Origin: DASZIT01 sp052143315
GTDB taxonomy: Bacteria; Actinomycetota; Acidimicrobiia; Acidimicrobiales; RAAP-2
Reading direction: 5' to 3'
Assembly (NCBI GenBank): GCA_052143315.1
Contig: JBKQTE010000054.1
Coordinates: forward strand, 62,001 to 126,000
Length of the DNA stretch: 64,000 nt
The position numbers and the translations under genes are program-made. The notes under the pieces were generated by a model. The model was given only the letters and a program-made list of their open reading frames with translations, had not been told where the DNA came from and did not search any database. The stretch's first letter is position 1. Each line of letters begins with the position of its first letter. Positions 9,455 through 18,158 of the stretch are shown in pieces.

Positions 9455-10483
9455 CTACCGGAGGGTGGCGGCGAGCTGCTTCCTGCGATGCAGGGCGTAG
9501 GCCAACCCGCCGATCGCCATGGCCGAGAGGGGAAGGAGGATGGTGAGCGGTGCCTCCGGCGTCCCTGTCCCGGGGCTGGAGGGGACGCAGCCGGAGAACA
9601 GCCCCTGGCTCACGGTGTTGCCGGTGAACTGGCCGGTCGCACCGCCGAGCAGGCTGCCCGTGACCGTGCTGCTGGTGACGGCCATGGTCCCGTTCGGCTC
9701 CATCACGGTCCCCTGCCACTTCTCACTGGAGAGCGACATCGAGCCGACGGCGAAGTTCCATACGACATCACTGGCTACGACACCACCGGTGAGGGTGACG
9801 GTCTGGTTCTTGAGGGTCAGGCCGCTGGTGCCGGTGACGTTGATGACCACGACCGCCCCGGCCGGGGCGCTGATCGTCAGGGTGGTGGCAGCCTTCACCG
9901 CCGCCTCCGTCACCGTGAAGACATCGGTGAGCGCCCCGGTACCCGTGCCGGTGAACGTCAGCGTCGACCCGGAGGTGACGGACGTGCCCGTGCTGGCCAG
10001 CGAGGAGAAGGTGCCCGACGCCGCGGTCAGTGCCGCCTGGGCCGTGGCGAACTGGAACGGGAGGCCGGAGGCCGGCACCTGGGTGACGGTCCCTCCACCG
10101 GGCGTCAGGATCGACCCTGCCGTGTACGACCCGACGTACTCCACGCTGCCGTGCTCCACCGTCCCCGAGTACCCCGCGGCGCTGTTCAACGAACCACCCA
10201 CCACCAGGGTGACCTGCGAGGCGGGCGGCCCCGGGACCGACGCCACGGTCGAGTTGTACAGGCTGGAGTCGGAGCCGTAGGCGGCGCTCCCTTGGACGGT
10301 CTCGTTGGTGAGCGCCGACCCCGCCGTGGTGTACTCGCCGTAGTTGGCCGCACTGCCGAGGGACACGCAGCTGGCGGCCCCCGCCGCACCGGCAAGCAGG
10401 CCGACACCGGCCATTGTGGCGAGCACGGCGCCACCGGCCAGGGGGAAAATTCGCCTAGGTGTACCAAGTACGTCCGTCTTCAT
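9455..10483 (-). CDS. Exported choice-of-anchor-A-type surface protein
   Basis: 342 residues: signal peptide (about 1-37, ends GAAGAASC), a serine/threonine/glycine-rich beta domain, then a short linker (PSSPGTGTPEAP) and a C-terminal membrane helix with basic tail (AYALHRRKQ), i.e. a surface protein held by a C-terminal anchor without an LPXTG motif. NYGEYTTAGS near the mature N-terminus and DVVWNFAVGS near 255 match the choice-of-anchor A family, where a V-x-WNF strand is characteristic. Function is probably structural or adhesive. The frame stays open upstream to 10723, but ATG 10483 begins directly at the signal peptide. Confidence 0.65.
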   Translation of the reverse strand: MKTDVLGTPRRIFPLAGGAVLATMAGVGLLAGAAGAASCVSLGSAANYGEYTTAGSALTNETVQGSAAYGSDSSLYNSTVASVPGPPASQVTLVVGGSLNSAAGYSGTVEHGSVEYVGSYTAGSILTPGGGTVTQVPASGLPFQFATAQAALTAASGTFSSLASTGTSVTSGSTLTFTGTGTGALTDVFTVTEAAVKAATTLTISAPAGAVVVINVTGTSGLTLKNQTVTLTGGVVASDVVWNFAVGSMSLSSEKWQGTVMEPNGTMAVTSSTVTGSLLGGATGQFTGNTVSQGLFSGCVPSSPGTGTPEAPLTILLPLSAMAIGGLAYALHRRKQLAATLR

Positions 10484-10806
10484 ACGGTCATTGAACTGAT
10501 CGGCACGTAGCAACTCAACATGCGATCCGGCGCGGTGAGTGAACCTTTTGCTACGTATGTGAAGTTCCTGAAACAACAACCACCGGGGGTGCCGACGTTG
10601 ACGCCACTGGTGACAGATCTCATCACTCCGGTGGCCGCGTGATAGGGGAACGACCCCCGCCACTCGGGTGAGCATGTCTGCGCTGAGACAAGGAGAGCGG
10701 ATCCGATCCACCCCTCTGGACACCCCGCCCCCACGAAACCCGACTTGTCGACTCAGGTTTTCGACCCTAGGGTCAGGGACGCCAGCCAGCGAAAGGCGTG
10801 AACACC
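10484..10806. other. Intergenic region between divergent surface-protein and cysK genes
   Basis: 323 bp. It contains the cysK promoter (10745-10773) and presumably the promoter of the minus-strand surface-protein gene. I see no convincing riboswitch: neither the SAM nor the c-di-GMP (GEMM) conserved cores are recognisable. A less GC-rich patch at 10490-10600 is the only other visible feature. Confidence 0.5.
10745..10773 (+). promoter_or_regulatory. cysK promoter (-35 TTGTCG, -10 TAGGGT)
   Basis: TTGTCG at 10745-10750 and TAGGGT at 10768-10773 are separated by exactly 17 bp. The predicted transcript start near 10780 leaves a leader of about 27 nt containing GAAAGG (10791-10796) ahead of the ATG at 10807. 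Confidence 0.55.
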
Positions 10807-11739
10807 ATGAGAATTGCCGACGACATCACCCAGCTGATCGGCGGCACGCCACTGGTCCGCCTGCGGAGGCTGACCGTGGGGGTGGGGGCCGAGGTCGTGG
10901 CCAAGCTGGAGTTCTTCAACCCGGCCGGCAGCGTCAAGGATCGCATCGGGGTCGCCATGATCGACGCCGCCGAGGCGGCGGGCCTGATCGGGCCCGACAC
11001 CATCGTCCTCGAGCCCACCAGCGGAAACACCGGCATCGCCCTGGCCATGGTGTGCGCGGCCCGCGGCTACCGGTGCGCCTTCACCATGCCCGAGACGATG
11101 AGCAAGGAGCGCCGGGCCCTCCTCCGTGCCTACGGGGCCGAGCTGTTCCTGACGCCGGGACCCGAGGGCATGCCCGGTGCCATCGCCAAGGCCGAGGAGC
11201 TGGCCAAGGGCGACAGCCGGTACTTCATCCCCCAGCAGTTCGAGAACCCGGCCAACCCGGCCATCCACCGGGCCACCACCGCCGAGGAGATCTGGAACGA
11301 CACCGATGGCGAGGTCGACATCCTGGTCGCCGGGGTCGGCACCGGGGGGACCATCACCGGGGTCGGCGAGGTCCTGAAGGAACGCAAGCCCTCGGCGCAG
11401 ATCATCGCCGTGGAGCCGGCCGCCTCGCCGGTGCTATCGGGCGGCCAGAAGGGCCCCCACCCGATCCAGGGCATCGGCGCCGGCTTCGTCCCGGCCATCC
11501 TCGACGTCGCCATCATGGACGAGATCATCAAGGTGGAGAACGACGACGCCTTCGACCTGGCCCGCCGGGCGGCCAAGGAAGAGGGTCTGCTGGTGGGGAT
11601 CTCATCGGGTGCGGCGATCTGGGCCGCGCTGCAGGTGGCGGCCCGCCCGGAGAACGACGGCAAGCTCATCGTGGTGGTCATCCCCTCGTTCGGCGAGCGC
11701 TACCTCTCCACGGCACTGTTCGCGGGCCTCTCCGACTGA
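10807..11739 (+). CDS. cysK: Cysteine synthase (O-acetylserine sulfhydrylase)
   Basis: 310 residues, the normal length. It converts O-acetylserine and sulfide to cysteine using PLP. Visible motifs: NPAGSVKDR with the PLP lysine K44, the substrate loop TSGNTG at 71-76, the phosphate loop GTGGTITG and the C-terminal GISSGAA. GTG at 10798 is also in frame, but GAAAGG at 10791-10796 is correctly spaced only for ATG 10807. The cysE gene begins three bases after its stop, so the pair makes serine into cysteine in two steps from one transcript. Confidence 0.96.
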   Translation: MRIADDITQLIGGTPLVRLRRLTVGVGAEVVAKLEFFNPAGSVKDRIGVAMIDAAEAAGLIGPDTIVLEPTSGNTGIALAMVCAARGYRCAFTMPETMSKERRALLRAYGAELFLTPGPEGMPGAIAKAEELAKGDSRYFIPQQFENPANPAIHRATTAEEIWNDTDGEVDILVAGVGTGGTITGVGEVLKERKPSAQIIAVEPAASPVLSGGQKGPHPIQGIGAGFVPAILDVAIMDEIIKVENDDAFDLARRAAKEEGLLVGISSGAAIWAALQVAARPENDGKLIVVVIPSFGERYLSTALFAGLSD

Positions 11740-11741
11740 GG

Positions 11742-12443
11742 ATGCTCTCCACCCTGCGCGGCGACCTGCAAGCGGCCCGCGACCGCGACCCTGCAGCCCG
11801 CTCGTCACTGGAGATCGCGCTCTGCTACCCGGGCGTCCACGCCGTCTGGGGCCACCGCATCAGCCACCGCCTGTGGCAGGGCGACCTCAGGCTCCTCGCC
11901 CGGGTGTGCTCGGCGCTGACGCAGTGGCTCACCGGGGTCGACATCCATCCCGGCGCCGTGCTGGGCCCCGGCCTGTTCATCGACCACGCCACCGGGGTGG
12001 TCATCGGTGAGACGGCAGTGGTCGGAGCGGACGTGACCCTCTACCAGGGCGTCACCCTGGGAGGCACCAACCTCGACGCCGGTCGGCGCCACCCGACGGT
12101 GGGCGACCGGGTCACCATCGGGGCCGGGGCCAAGATCCTCGGCCCCATCACCATCGGCGACGACAGCCGGATCGGAGCCAACGCCGTCGTGGTGAAGCCG
12201 GTGCCTCCCAACGCGGTGGTGGTCGGCGTCCCCGGCCAGGTCATCGCCCGCAGCCGTCCCCGCCCGGCCTCGGCGCCACCGGACCTGGAGGACACCCTCA
12301 TGCCCGACCTGGTCGGCACCAGCCTGCAGTCCCTGCTCCGGCGGGTCGACCAGCTGGAGAGCTCGGTGAACGGCCGAACCGACCAGCAAGGCGCCCGCCC
12401 GTCCCCGGCCGGCGTGTGGTCGGGCGAGGACTTCTCCATCTGA
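11742..12443 (+). CDS. cysE: Serine O-acetyltransferase
   Basis: 233 residues. Acetylates serine with acetyl-CoA to give the substrate of CysK. The N-terminal helical part carries the family motif HRISHRLW, and the C-terminal half is a left-handed beta-helix of hexapeptide repeats (TGVDIHPGAVLGPGLFIDH, GVVIGETAVVG, IGAGAKILGPITIGD). Catalytic histidine candidates lie in DIHPGA and FIDHATG. It is the short EpsC-like bacterial form. The start ATG follows the cysK stop by two bases with GAGG overlapping the cysK end, indicating translational coupling. A proline-rich tail of about 60 residues follows the beta-helix. Confidence 0.94.
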   Translation: MLSTLRGDLQAARDRDPAARSSLEIALCYPGVHAVWGHRISHRLWQGDLRLLARVCSALTQWLTGVDIHPGAVLGPGLFIDHATGVVIGETAVVGADVTLYQGVTLGGTNLDAGRRHPTVGDRVTIGAGAKILGPITIGDDSRIGANAVVVKPVPPNAVVVGVPGQVIARSRPRPASAPPDLEDTLMPDLVGTSLQSLLRRVDQLESSVNGRTDQQGARPSPAGVWSGEDFSI

Positions 12444-12631
12444 CCCTCCTCGGCGGCGAGCCGTGGGGGCACGCGGCGAGCCGGCGATGGGCCGCCCCGC
12501 CCCCGGCCGTGGCGGAACCCCTGCACCGGCGCCGATCGGATGTGTATGGTGAACCGGTGCGGCCCTGTAGTCGGTGGGCCACTCACGGAGACACCCGTTC
12601 GGGGTGGCCCGGTGGACGAAGGGTGGCGTGC

Positions 12632-14725
12632 ATGAAACGGTCTTTCGGTGTGGCGATCTTCTCCCTCCTAGTGGTGACAGCCTCTGTCGGTGGACCGGCC
12701 GCGGTCGCCGGCGCCTCCGGGCCGGCGGCGACTCCGGCCACACCGGCGGGGCCGGTGACACCGGCGGGGCCCGCAGGCCATCGAGGCGGAGTCCCGGCGG
12801 CTCCCGGCGTGTCCTCGCCCGCGGTGAGAGCACCTCTCGGCGCGCCCCACACGGTGGTCCCGGGCAGCTGGTCGCTCGCTACGGCCCCGAGCCCGTCCAC
12901 CGTCGAGGACAGCGGTCTCTACGGAGTCTCCTGCGTCTCCGGGTCGTTCTGCGTGGCCGTCGGCTATAACGAACCCACCTCGTTCGCACAGACCCTCATC
13001 GAGCAGTGGAACGGCACCACCTGGTCGATCGTCACCTCGCCGAACAGCTCGACCACCGAGGACAACGTTCTGGAAGGAGTCTCCTGCGTGTCCGTCTCGT
13101 TCTGGGGGGCCGGGGGTTTCGCCGACGGCACCTCGGTCAATTCGGCCTTGGTAGAGCAGTGGAACGGCTCGGCGTGGTCCATCGTCGCCTCCCCCCACAC
13201 CACGGCGACGGGCAACTACCTCTACGGTGTCGACTGCACCAGCACGTCGTTCTGCCTGGCGGTCGGCGAAACCGCCGACGGCGGACTGGAACAAACCCTG
13301 GGCATGGAGTGGAACGGGACGGCATGGTCGGTGGTGGCGACGCCTTCGGCCTCTTCCACCCTGGACAACTACCTGTACGCCGTGTCGTGCATCAGCACCG
13401 GGCCGTGCACGGCGGTCGGGGTCTCCTACACCGCCGGCGACATCGGGCAGACCCTGATCGAGCAGTGGAACGGAGCGGTGTGGTCGATCATGCCGTCGCC
13501 GAACACGTCCGCCACAGTCGACAACATCCTCGAAGGCGTCAGCTGTGCCAGTGCCTCCTTCTGCGTGGCCGACGGGTACACCTATCAACCCGGTGGAACA
13601 TCTGCCGTGGAGGACAACAGTGGCCGGACGTTCATCGAGCAGTGGAACGGCTCGGCGTGGTCGATCGTGTCCAGCCCCAACACCAGCGACGGGTACGGCA
13701 ACTATCTCTACGGGGTGTCCTGCACCGGGCCGACCTCGTGCGTGGCGGCGGGCTGGTTGTACACCGACTCGTCGGCCACCACCTACGTGACCCTGGCCCT
13801 GGCCTGGAACGGCACATCATGGACCCTCCAGTCCACACCGAATCCGGTGGAGACCGACAACTACTCCTACCTGGAGGCGGTGAGCTGCCTCGCCGGACAG
13901 ACCTGTGTGGCCGTCGGCGTGTACTACCCGAGCAACGACTATTCACAGCCGCTCATCCTGTCGGCGCCCAACACCCGGCCCGGCTACCGGTTCGTGGCCT
14001 CCGACGGTGGCGTCTTCGACTACGGCGGAGCCCCGTTCTACGGCTCCACCGGCTCGCTCACCCTCAACAAGCCGGTGGTGGGCATGGCCGGCTCGCCCGA
14101 CGGAGGGGGGTACTGGCTGGTGGCCTCCGACGGCGGCATCTTCGCCTACGGCGACGCGCCGTTCTACGGGTCGACCGGGTCGCTCATGCTGAACAAGCCG
14201 ATCGTGGGCATGGCCTCCACGCCGCTCGGGGACGGGTACTGGCTGGTGGCCTCCGACGGCGGGATCTTCGCCTACGGCGACGCCAAGTTCTACGGCTCCA
14301 CCGGCTCGCTCACCCTCAACAAGCCGATCGTGGGTATGGCAACGACACCCGACGGCAACGGCTACTGGCTGGTGGCCTCCGACGGGGGCATCTTCGCCTA
14401 CGGCGACGCCGCCTTCTACGGCTCCACCGGATCGCTCACCCTCAACAAGCCGATCGTGGGCATGGCCTCCACCCCGGACGGCCTGGGCTACTGGCTGGTG
14501 GCCTCCGACGGCGGCATCTTCGCCTTCGGGGACGCCCGGTTCCACGGCTCGGCCGGATCGCTGGTCCTGAACAAGCCGGTGGTGGGCATGGCGACGACGC
14601 CCGACGGAGGGGGGTACTGGCTGGTGGCCTCCGACGGTGGCATCTTCGCCTACGGCGACGCCCTGTTCCAGGGATCGGCCGGCTCCCTCACCCTCAACAA
14701 GCCGATCGTGGGCATGTCGGCCTAG
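12632..14725 (+). CDS. Exported two-module repeat protein: seven propeller-like repeats plus six 42-residue repeats
   Basis: 697 residues: signal peptide (about 1-31), a Pro/Ala/Gly-rich linker, then seven repeats of roughly 50 residues, each with a GVSC-x6-C-VAVG core followed by an IEQWNG-x-WSIV strand. Seven such units suggest a seven-bladed beta-propeller with one disulfide per blade; the second blade has Trp instead of the second Cys (SFWGAGG). From residue 451 six 42-residue units of the GYWLVASDGGIFAYGDA type follow to the C-terminus. Exported and probably carbohydrate- or matrix-binding, but the function is unknown. Two other proteins in this window (32513 and 49203, minus) share the C-terminal repeat but have different N-terminal modules. 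The start is chosen at the signal peptide with GAAGGGTGG upstream. Confidence 0.75.
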   Translation: MKRSFGVAIFSLLVVTASVGGPAAVAGASGPAATPATPAGPVTPAGPAGHRGGVPAAPGVSSPAVRAPLGAPHTVVPGSWSLATAPSPSTVEDSGLYGVSCVSGSFCVAVGYNEPTSFAQTLIEQWNGTTWSIVTSPNSSTTEDNVLEGVSCVSVSFWGAGGFADGTSVNSALVEQWNGSAWSIVASPHTTATGNYLYGVDCTSTSFCLAVGETADGGLEQTLGMEWNGTAWSVVATPSASSTLDNYLYAVSCISTGPCTAVGVSYTAGDIGQTLIEQWNGAVWSIMPSPNTSATVDNILEGVSCASASFCVADGYTYQPGGTSAVEDNSGRTFIEQWNGSAWSIVSSPNTSDGYGNYLYGVSCTGPTSCVAAGWLYTDSSATTYVTLALAWNGTSWTLQSTPNPVETDNYSYLEAVSCLAGQTCVAVGVYYPSNDYSQPLILSAPNTRPGYRFVASDGGVFDYGGAPFYGSTGSLTLNKPVVGMAGSPDGGGYWLVASDGGIFAYGDAPFYGSTGSLMLNKPIVGMASTPLGDGYWLVASDGGIFAYGDAKFYGSTGSLTLNKPIVGMATTPDGNGYWLVASDGGIFAYGDAAFYGSTGSLTLNKPIVGMASTPDGLGYWLVASDGGIFAFGDARFHGSAGSLVLNKPVVGMATTPDGGGYWLVASDGGIFAYGDALFQGSAGSLTLNKPIVGMSA
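13982..14722 (+). repeat. Six tandem 126-bp units (42-residue surface repeat)
   Basis: Units begin near 13982, 14108, 14234, 14360, 14486 and 14612. Several are almost identical at the DNA level (TACTGGCTGGTGGCCTCCGA recurs), pointing to recent homogenisation. Close copies lie in the opposite orientation at 49206-49955. Confidence 0.9.
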
Positions 14726-14768
14726 GAGCCGACTGAGGGCGTGCGGCCCGGCCGGTTCGGGCGGCCCG

Positions 14769-14774
14769 TACGGT
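14769..14774 (+). promoter_or_regulatory. -10 box (TACGGT) for a leaderless start at 14782
   Basis: TACGGT, seven bases, then GTG at 14782. This spacing favours 14782 over the in-frame GTG at 14773, which overlaps the box. Confidence 0.35.
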
Positions 14775-14781
14775 GGGAGAC

Positions 14782-15240
14782 GTGCCGGCCCCTGTGATCA
14801 CCTACCGCCGGGGCTTCCAGTTCGGCCTGACACCCGAACGGCTCTGGGATCGCATCGAGGAGGTCGACCAGTTCGAGCGCTGGTGGCCCTGGCTCACCGA
14901 GTGCCGGATCGAGGGCGACGGCCTGTCGAAGGGGTCGGTCCTCCACGGCGTGGTCACGCCGCCGCTCCCGTACCGTATGCGGCTCCGCGTCGAGCTCGAC
15001 CGGTGCGAGCCTCCCCAGGCCATCGACGCCACCGTCGGCGGTGACCTCATCGGGAAGGCCTGGCTCCGCCTGCACCCCGAGGCCGGCGGGACCTGGGCCG
15101 AGGTGGCCTGGAGCGTCGAGATGCGACAGCCGGCCATGCGACTGGCCAGCCGGTTCGGCCGTCCGGTCCTCCAGTGGGGGCACGACCGCGTCGTCGAGGT
15201 GACCGTCGCCGGGTTCCGGCGGAGGATCGAGCGTCCCTAG
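14782..15240 (+). CDS. SRPBCC / polyketide-cyclase-like small protein
   Basis: About 152 residues with the helix-grip pattern of START/SRPBCC proteins: an N-terminal strand (ITYRRGFQFGL), a helix with LWDRIEEVDQFERWWPW, then a long beta sheet and a C-terminal helix (FGRPVLQWGHDRVVEVT). These proteins bind hydrophobic ligands in a central cavity; the ligand is unknown. GTG 14773 would add three residues. The 3' end overlaps the convergent membrane-protein gene by four bases. The nearby quinone/lipid-type genes make a lipid ligand attractive, but this is only positional. Confidence 0.65.
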   Translation: MPAPVITYRRGFQFGLTPERLWDRIEEVDQFERWWPWLTECRIEGDGLSKGSVLHGVVTPPLPYRMRLRVELDRCEPPQAIDATVGGDLIGKAWLRLHPEAGGTWAEVAWSVEMRQPAMRLASRFGRPVLQWGHDRVVEVTVAGFRRRIERP

Positions 15241-15995
15241 CGCAGCCGGGCGATGGCCAGGGCGGCGGCCAGGGTGACCATCCCCCACGACATGGCCCGG
15301 AGCGCCCGCTCCAACGGGGCCAGCAGCACGGCCCGGTCGACGGCCACCTCCGTGCCGTCGGTCAGCGCGATGGTCCCCGCCACCTCGTCGGCCCGGCGGC
15401 GCAGCAGCCGGGCCGGGGTGCTGAGCGCACGTTGGGCGGCGGACAGGGCGAAGGCGCCGACGGCGCCGACCACCGGGGCGACGGCCAGCCTGCCGGTCTG
15501 GGCCACGTACGCCGTCAACACCGGGAACGCCCCCCAGCTGGCGGCGAACCCGGTGGCGTTGTGGACGATCCCGCCGAGGAGCTCGAAGTTGTACCCCACC
15601 ACCAGGAGCGGCCCGACGACGAGGAACGGGACCAACGCCCAGCCCACCTGTTCGATCCCGGCGATCCCGAGTGCGACCGCACCGGCCAGTCCCACGGCGG
15701 CGGCGGAGGCGAGGGCGGGCGCCGGGATCTGCGTGCGGAGCGGCCGCCCGTGCAGCTCGTCGAGCGCGTGGGCGGCCACGCCGACGGCCAGAAAGAAGGC
15801 CAGGAGGGTGGCGAGCAGCCGGGTGGTGTCGACCACCGGTGCCAGGCAGGCGCCGACCACCACGTAGGCGAGGTGCCAGGCGGTGTAGGGCGGGTGGAGC
15901 ACGGTCCACCAGTCACGCCACCCCCCCGGACGTGCCGCGTAGAAGGCGGCCCGCTCCTCGGAGGTCGGTCCGCCGGCCGGCTCCTCCTCATCCAC
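15237..15995 (-). CDS. Polytopic membrane protein, possibly a divergent UbiA-type prenyltransferase
   Basis: About 252 residues with seven or eight hydrophobic helices. After the second helix the sequence HALDELHGRPLRTQI resembles a degenerate version of the aspartate-rich first loop of UbiA enzymes (ND-x2-D-x3-D, then RT-x2-RPL), but the canonical aspartates are not all present, so activity is uncertain. GTG 15995 overlaps the end of the upstream methyltransferase gene by eight bases, suggesting coupling; the frame extends to GTG 16028 (263 residues). The neighbours, a UbiE/MenG-like methyltransferase and a geranylgeranyl-reductase-like protein, support a role in prenylated quinone or lipid formation. 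Confidence 0.5.
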   Translation of the reverse strand: MDEEEPAGGPTSEERAAFYAARPGGWRDWWTVLHPPYTAWHLAYVVVGACLAPVVDTTRLLATLLAFFLAVGVAAHALDELHGRPLRTQIPAPALASAAAVGLAGAVALGIAGIEQVGWALVPFLVVGPLLVVGYNFELLGGIVHNATGFAASWGAFPVLTAYVAQTGRLAVAPVVGAVGAFALSAAQRALSTPARLLRRRADEVAGTIALTDGTEVAVDRAVLLAPLERALRAMSWGMVTLAAALAIARLR

Positions 15996-16725
15996 CGCCG
16001 CGTCGACCCCACATGACCAGCCCGCCACCGAGGCTCATCCGTCGCACCCCGACCTCCACCAGACCGGCCCGGCGCCATGCCTCCACCGTCCAGTCCAGCG
16101 GGTACCGGCGGTAGTGGGCCGAGATGTTGGGACCGAGGAACCTGCCCACCTCGAACCACTCCCTCCCCCCGGTGAGCCAGCCACCGGCCGGCAGGAGGAG
16201 CCGCGTGTAGAGCCACCACCAGAATCGCCAGAACCGGCTGCGGGGCAGCAGGAACTCCAGGTTGGCCACCGCCCCCCCGGGCTTCACCACCCGGGCCAGC
16301 TCGACCAGGGTGGCCTGGGGGTCGTCGACATAGCGGAGGAGGTAGGTGAAGGTCAGGGCGTCGAAGGTGCCGTCGGCGAAGGGCAGCTGCTCCCCGCGGC
16401 CGGCCACCAGCTGGATCCGGTCCGCCATGGCCCGCTCGGCCACGTTCCGACGTCCCTGGCGCAGCATCTCGAGGGTGAGGTCGATCCCGACCACCCGGGC
16501 CTCGGTGCGCTCGGCCAGCTGGAGCGAGACACCGGCCGGACCGCAGGCGACGTCGAGCACCAGTCCCGGCCGGTCGGGGGCGATGTGGTCGATCATGGCC
16601 CGCCGCCACCGGCCGTTCTGCCCCATCGACAGCAGTTCGGCCAGTCGGTCGTAGCGTGACGGGAGGGGCGCAAAGAGCTCCCGGGCGAACCGGTTCGGGT
16701 CGCTCTTCAGTTCCCGAGTCTCCAC
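15988..16725 (-). CDS. UbiE/MenG-like SAM methyltransferase
   Basis: 245 residues. Motif I is clear (LVLDVACGPAGVSLQLA), followed by GIDLTLEMLRQGR, an FDALTFTYLLRYVDDP motif and a VKPGGAVANLEF segment, the layout of ubiquinone/menaquinone C-methyltransferases. The expected reaction is methylation of a demethylated prenylquinone or related ring, but the group also contains other small-molecule methyltransferases. The frame runs upstream to 17058 over the divergent flavoprotein gene; the real start is GTG 16725 with GGAGGAGG four to six bases before it. It is divergent (58 bp) from the reductase at 16784 and followed by the membrane-protein gene. Confidence 0.75.
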   Translation of the reverse strand: METRELKSDPNRFARELFAPLPSRYDRLAELLSMGQNGRWRRAMIDHIAPDRPGLVLDVACGPAGVSLQLAERTEARVVGIDLTLEMLRQGRRNVAERAMADRIQLVAGRGEQLPFADGTFDALTFTYLLRYVDDPQATLVELARVVKPGGAVANLEFLLPRSRFWRFWWWLYTRLLLPAGGWLTGGREWFEVGRFLGPNISAHYRRYPLDWTVEAWRRAGLVEVGVRRMSLGGGLVMWGRRGGG

Positions 16726-16783
16726 GGCGCCTCCTCCGGTGTGAGGATTCCACCGTAGACGGTCGCCGCTCGAGAGGAGTCCT

Positions 16784-18082
16784 GTGGGCACGAGGCGCTT
16801 TGACGTGCTGGTCGTCGGGGCCGGCCCGGCGGGGAGCATCGCGGCACTGGTGCTGGCCCGCGCCGGGGCCGACGTCGCCCTGGTGGACAAGGCACGGTTC
16901 CCGAGGGACAAGGCCTGCGGTGACTTCGTCGGGCCGAGGGGCCTCCAGGTGCTGGCCGATCTGGCGGTGCCCGAGCCTCCCGGGCTCGACGTCGGCGACA
17001 TGGTGGTGGTGGGCCCGACCGGGCGGCGGGTCCTCCTCCCGTGCTTCGACGGCACCACCTACCCCGGTCGCGCCCGGGCGGTGATCCGGACGGTGCTCGA
17101 CGACGCCCTGCGCACGGCCGCCCTCGAGGCCGGCGCCGTCCCGATCGAGGGCCGGGCCGATCGCCCCGTCGGGTCGGACGCCGGCCTGGACGGCTTCACG
17201 CTCAGCAGCGGCGACGAGCTCCGGGCCGACTTCGTCATCGGCGCCGACGGGGCCACCAGCCACGTGGCGCAGACGGCCGGGCTGGTCGAGGACGCACGGG
17301 TGCTGTGGGGGTTCGCGGTCCGGACCTACCTGGACCAGCAGGTCGACCTCCCGGCCATCACGCTGTGGGAGCGGACCCGGTGGCACGCCTTCCCCGGGTA
17401 CGGCTGGATCTTCCCCAGCCCCGGGGGCGGCGCCAACGTCGGCGTGGGCGTGGGGACCCTGGCGGACCGCCGCGCCGGCGCCGAGGCGGTGCGGGTGCTG
17501 CCGGCCTACCTCGACCACCTGGTGGGCCTGGGCCTCCTGCAGCGGGCGCCGGCCGGACCGCTCCCCCGCCGGCTGGGGGGATGGCTCAAGATGGGGATGG
17601 TGGGGACCACGCCGGCAGCCGGGCGGGTGCTGCTGGTGGGGGACGCCGCCGGACTGGTCAACCCGCTGCAGGGGGAGGGCATCGCCCAGGCGATGGCCAG
17701 CGGGCGGGCGGCCGCCGGGGCGATCCTCGCCTCTCCGGGCAGTGCCGCCACCCGCTACCGGCACGAGCTGGCCCGCGCCCATCTCCCCTACCAGCGCATC
17801 ACCGCCGCCGGCCACGCCGCCCTGGTCGGCCGGCCGCGGGCGGTGGCGGCGGTGGGGCGGCTGATCACCGCCCCGGTGGTGGGGAAGGCGGTGGCCGGTG
17901 GATGGGGGATCTTCTGGAACGAGCTGCTCGACGGTGCGGCACCGGGCGGCGCCCGGAAGGTGGCCGCCGCGTCGACGTGGTTCGGGCGGGCCGTCACGTC
18001 CGCCAGCGCCGTCTCCCGGTGGTTCGCCGGCGCCTTCGACGACGACCGGCCCGAGCGCCTGTGGGAGGCTGGATCCAGCTGA
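16784..18082 (+). CDS. FAD-dependent geranylgeranyl-reductase-family oxidoreductase
   Basis: 432 residues. The N-terminal FAD motif GAGPAGSIAA is followed by DKARFPRDKACGD, typical of the geranylgeranyl reductase group, then GADGATS and the second FAD motif GDAAGLVNPLQGEGI. Family members reduce isoprenoid double bonds in chlorophyll precursors, archaeal lipids or menaquinone side chains (MenJ in mycobacteria). With a UbiE/MenG-like methyltransferase 58 bp away on the other strand and a UbiA-like protein beyond it, partial saturation of a quinone tail is a reasonable guess. AGAGGAG at 16773-16779 supports GTG 16784. Related halogenases share the fold but usually have a WxWxIP motif, which I do not see. 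Confidence 0.82.
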   Translation: MGTRRFDVLVVGAGPAGSIAALVLARAGADVALVDKARFPRDKACGDFVGPRGLQVLADLAVPEPPGLDVGDMVVVGPTGRRVLLPCFDGTTYPGRARAVIRTVLDDALRTAALEAGAVPIEGRADRPVGSDAGLDGFTLSSGDELRADFVIGADGATSHVAQTAGLVEDARVLWGFAVRTYLDQQVDLPAITLWERTRWHAFPGYGWIFPSPGGGANVGVGVGTLADRRAGAEAVRVLPAYLDHLVGLGLLQRAPAGPLPRRLGGWLKMGMVGTTPAAGRVLLVGDAAGLVNPLQGEGIAQAMASGRAAAGAILASPGSAATRYRHELARAHLPYQRITAAGHAALVGRPRAVAAVGRLITAPVVGKAVAGGWGIFWNELLDGAAPGGARKVAAASTWFGRAVTSASAVSRWFAGAFDDDRPERLWEAGSS

Positions 18083-18158
18083 CGATGTCTGATCGGGAGG
18101 CGGTGGTGGTGCACAGCTGGCGGACGGCAGAAGGTTCGGTGGCCGGGGACGTGGCCTG

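Noticed and set aside
10484..10806. Possible riboswitch upstream of cysK or the surface protein
   Set aside because: No SAM or c-di-GMP aptamer core found by eye; only a normal promoter is supported.
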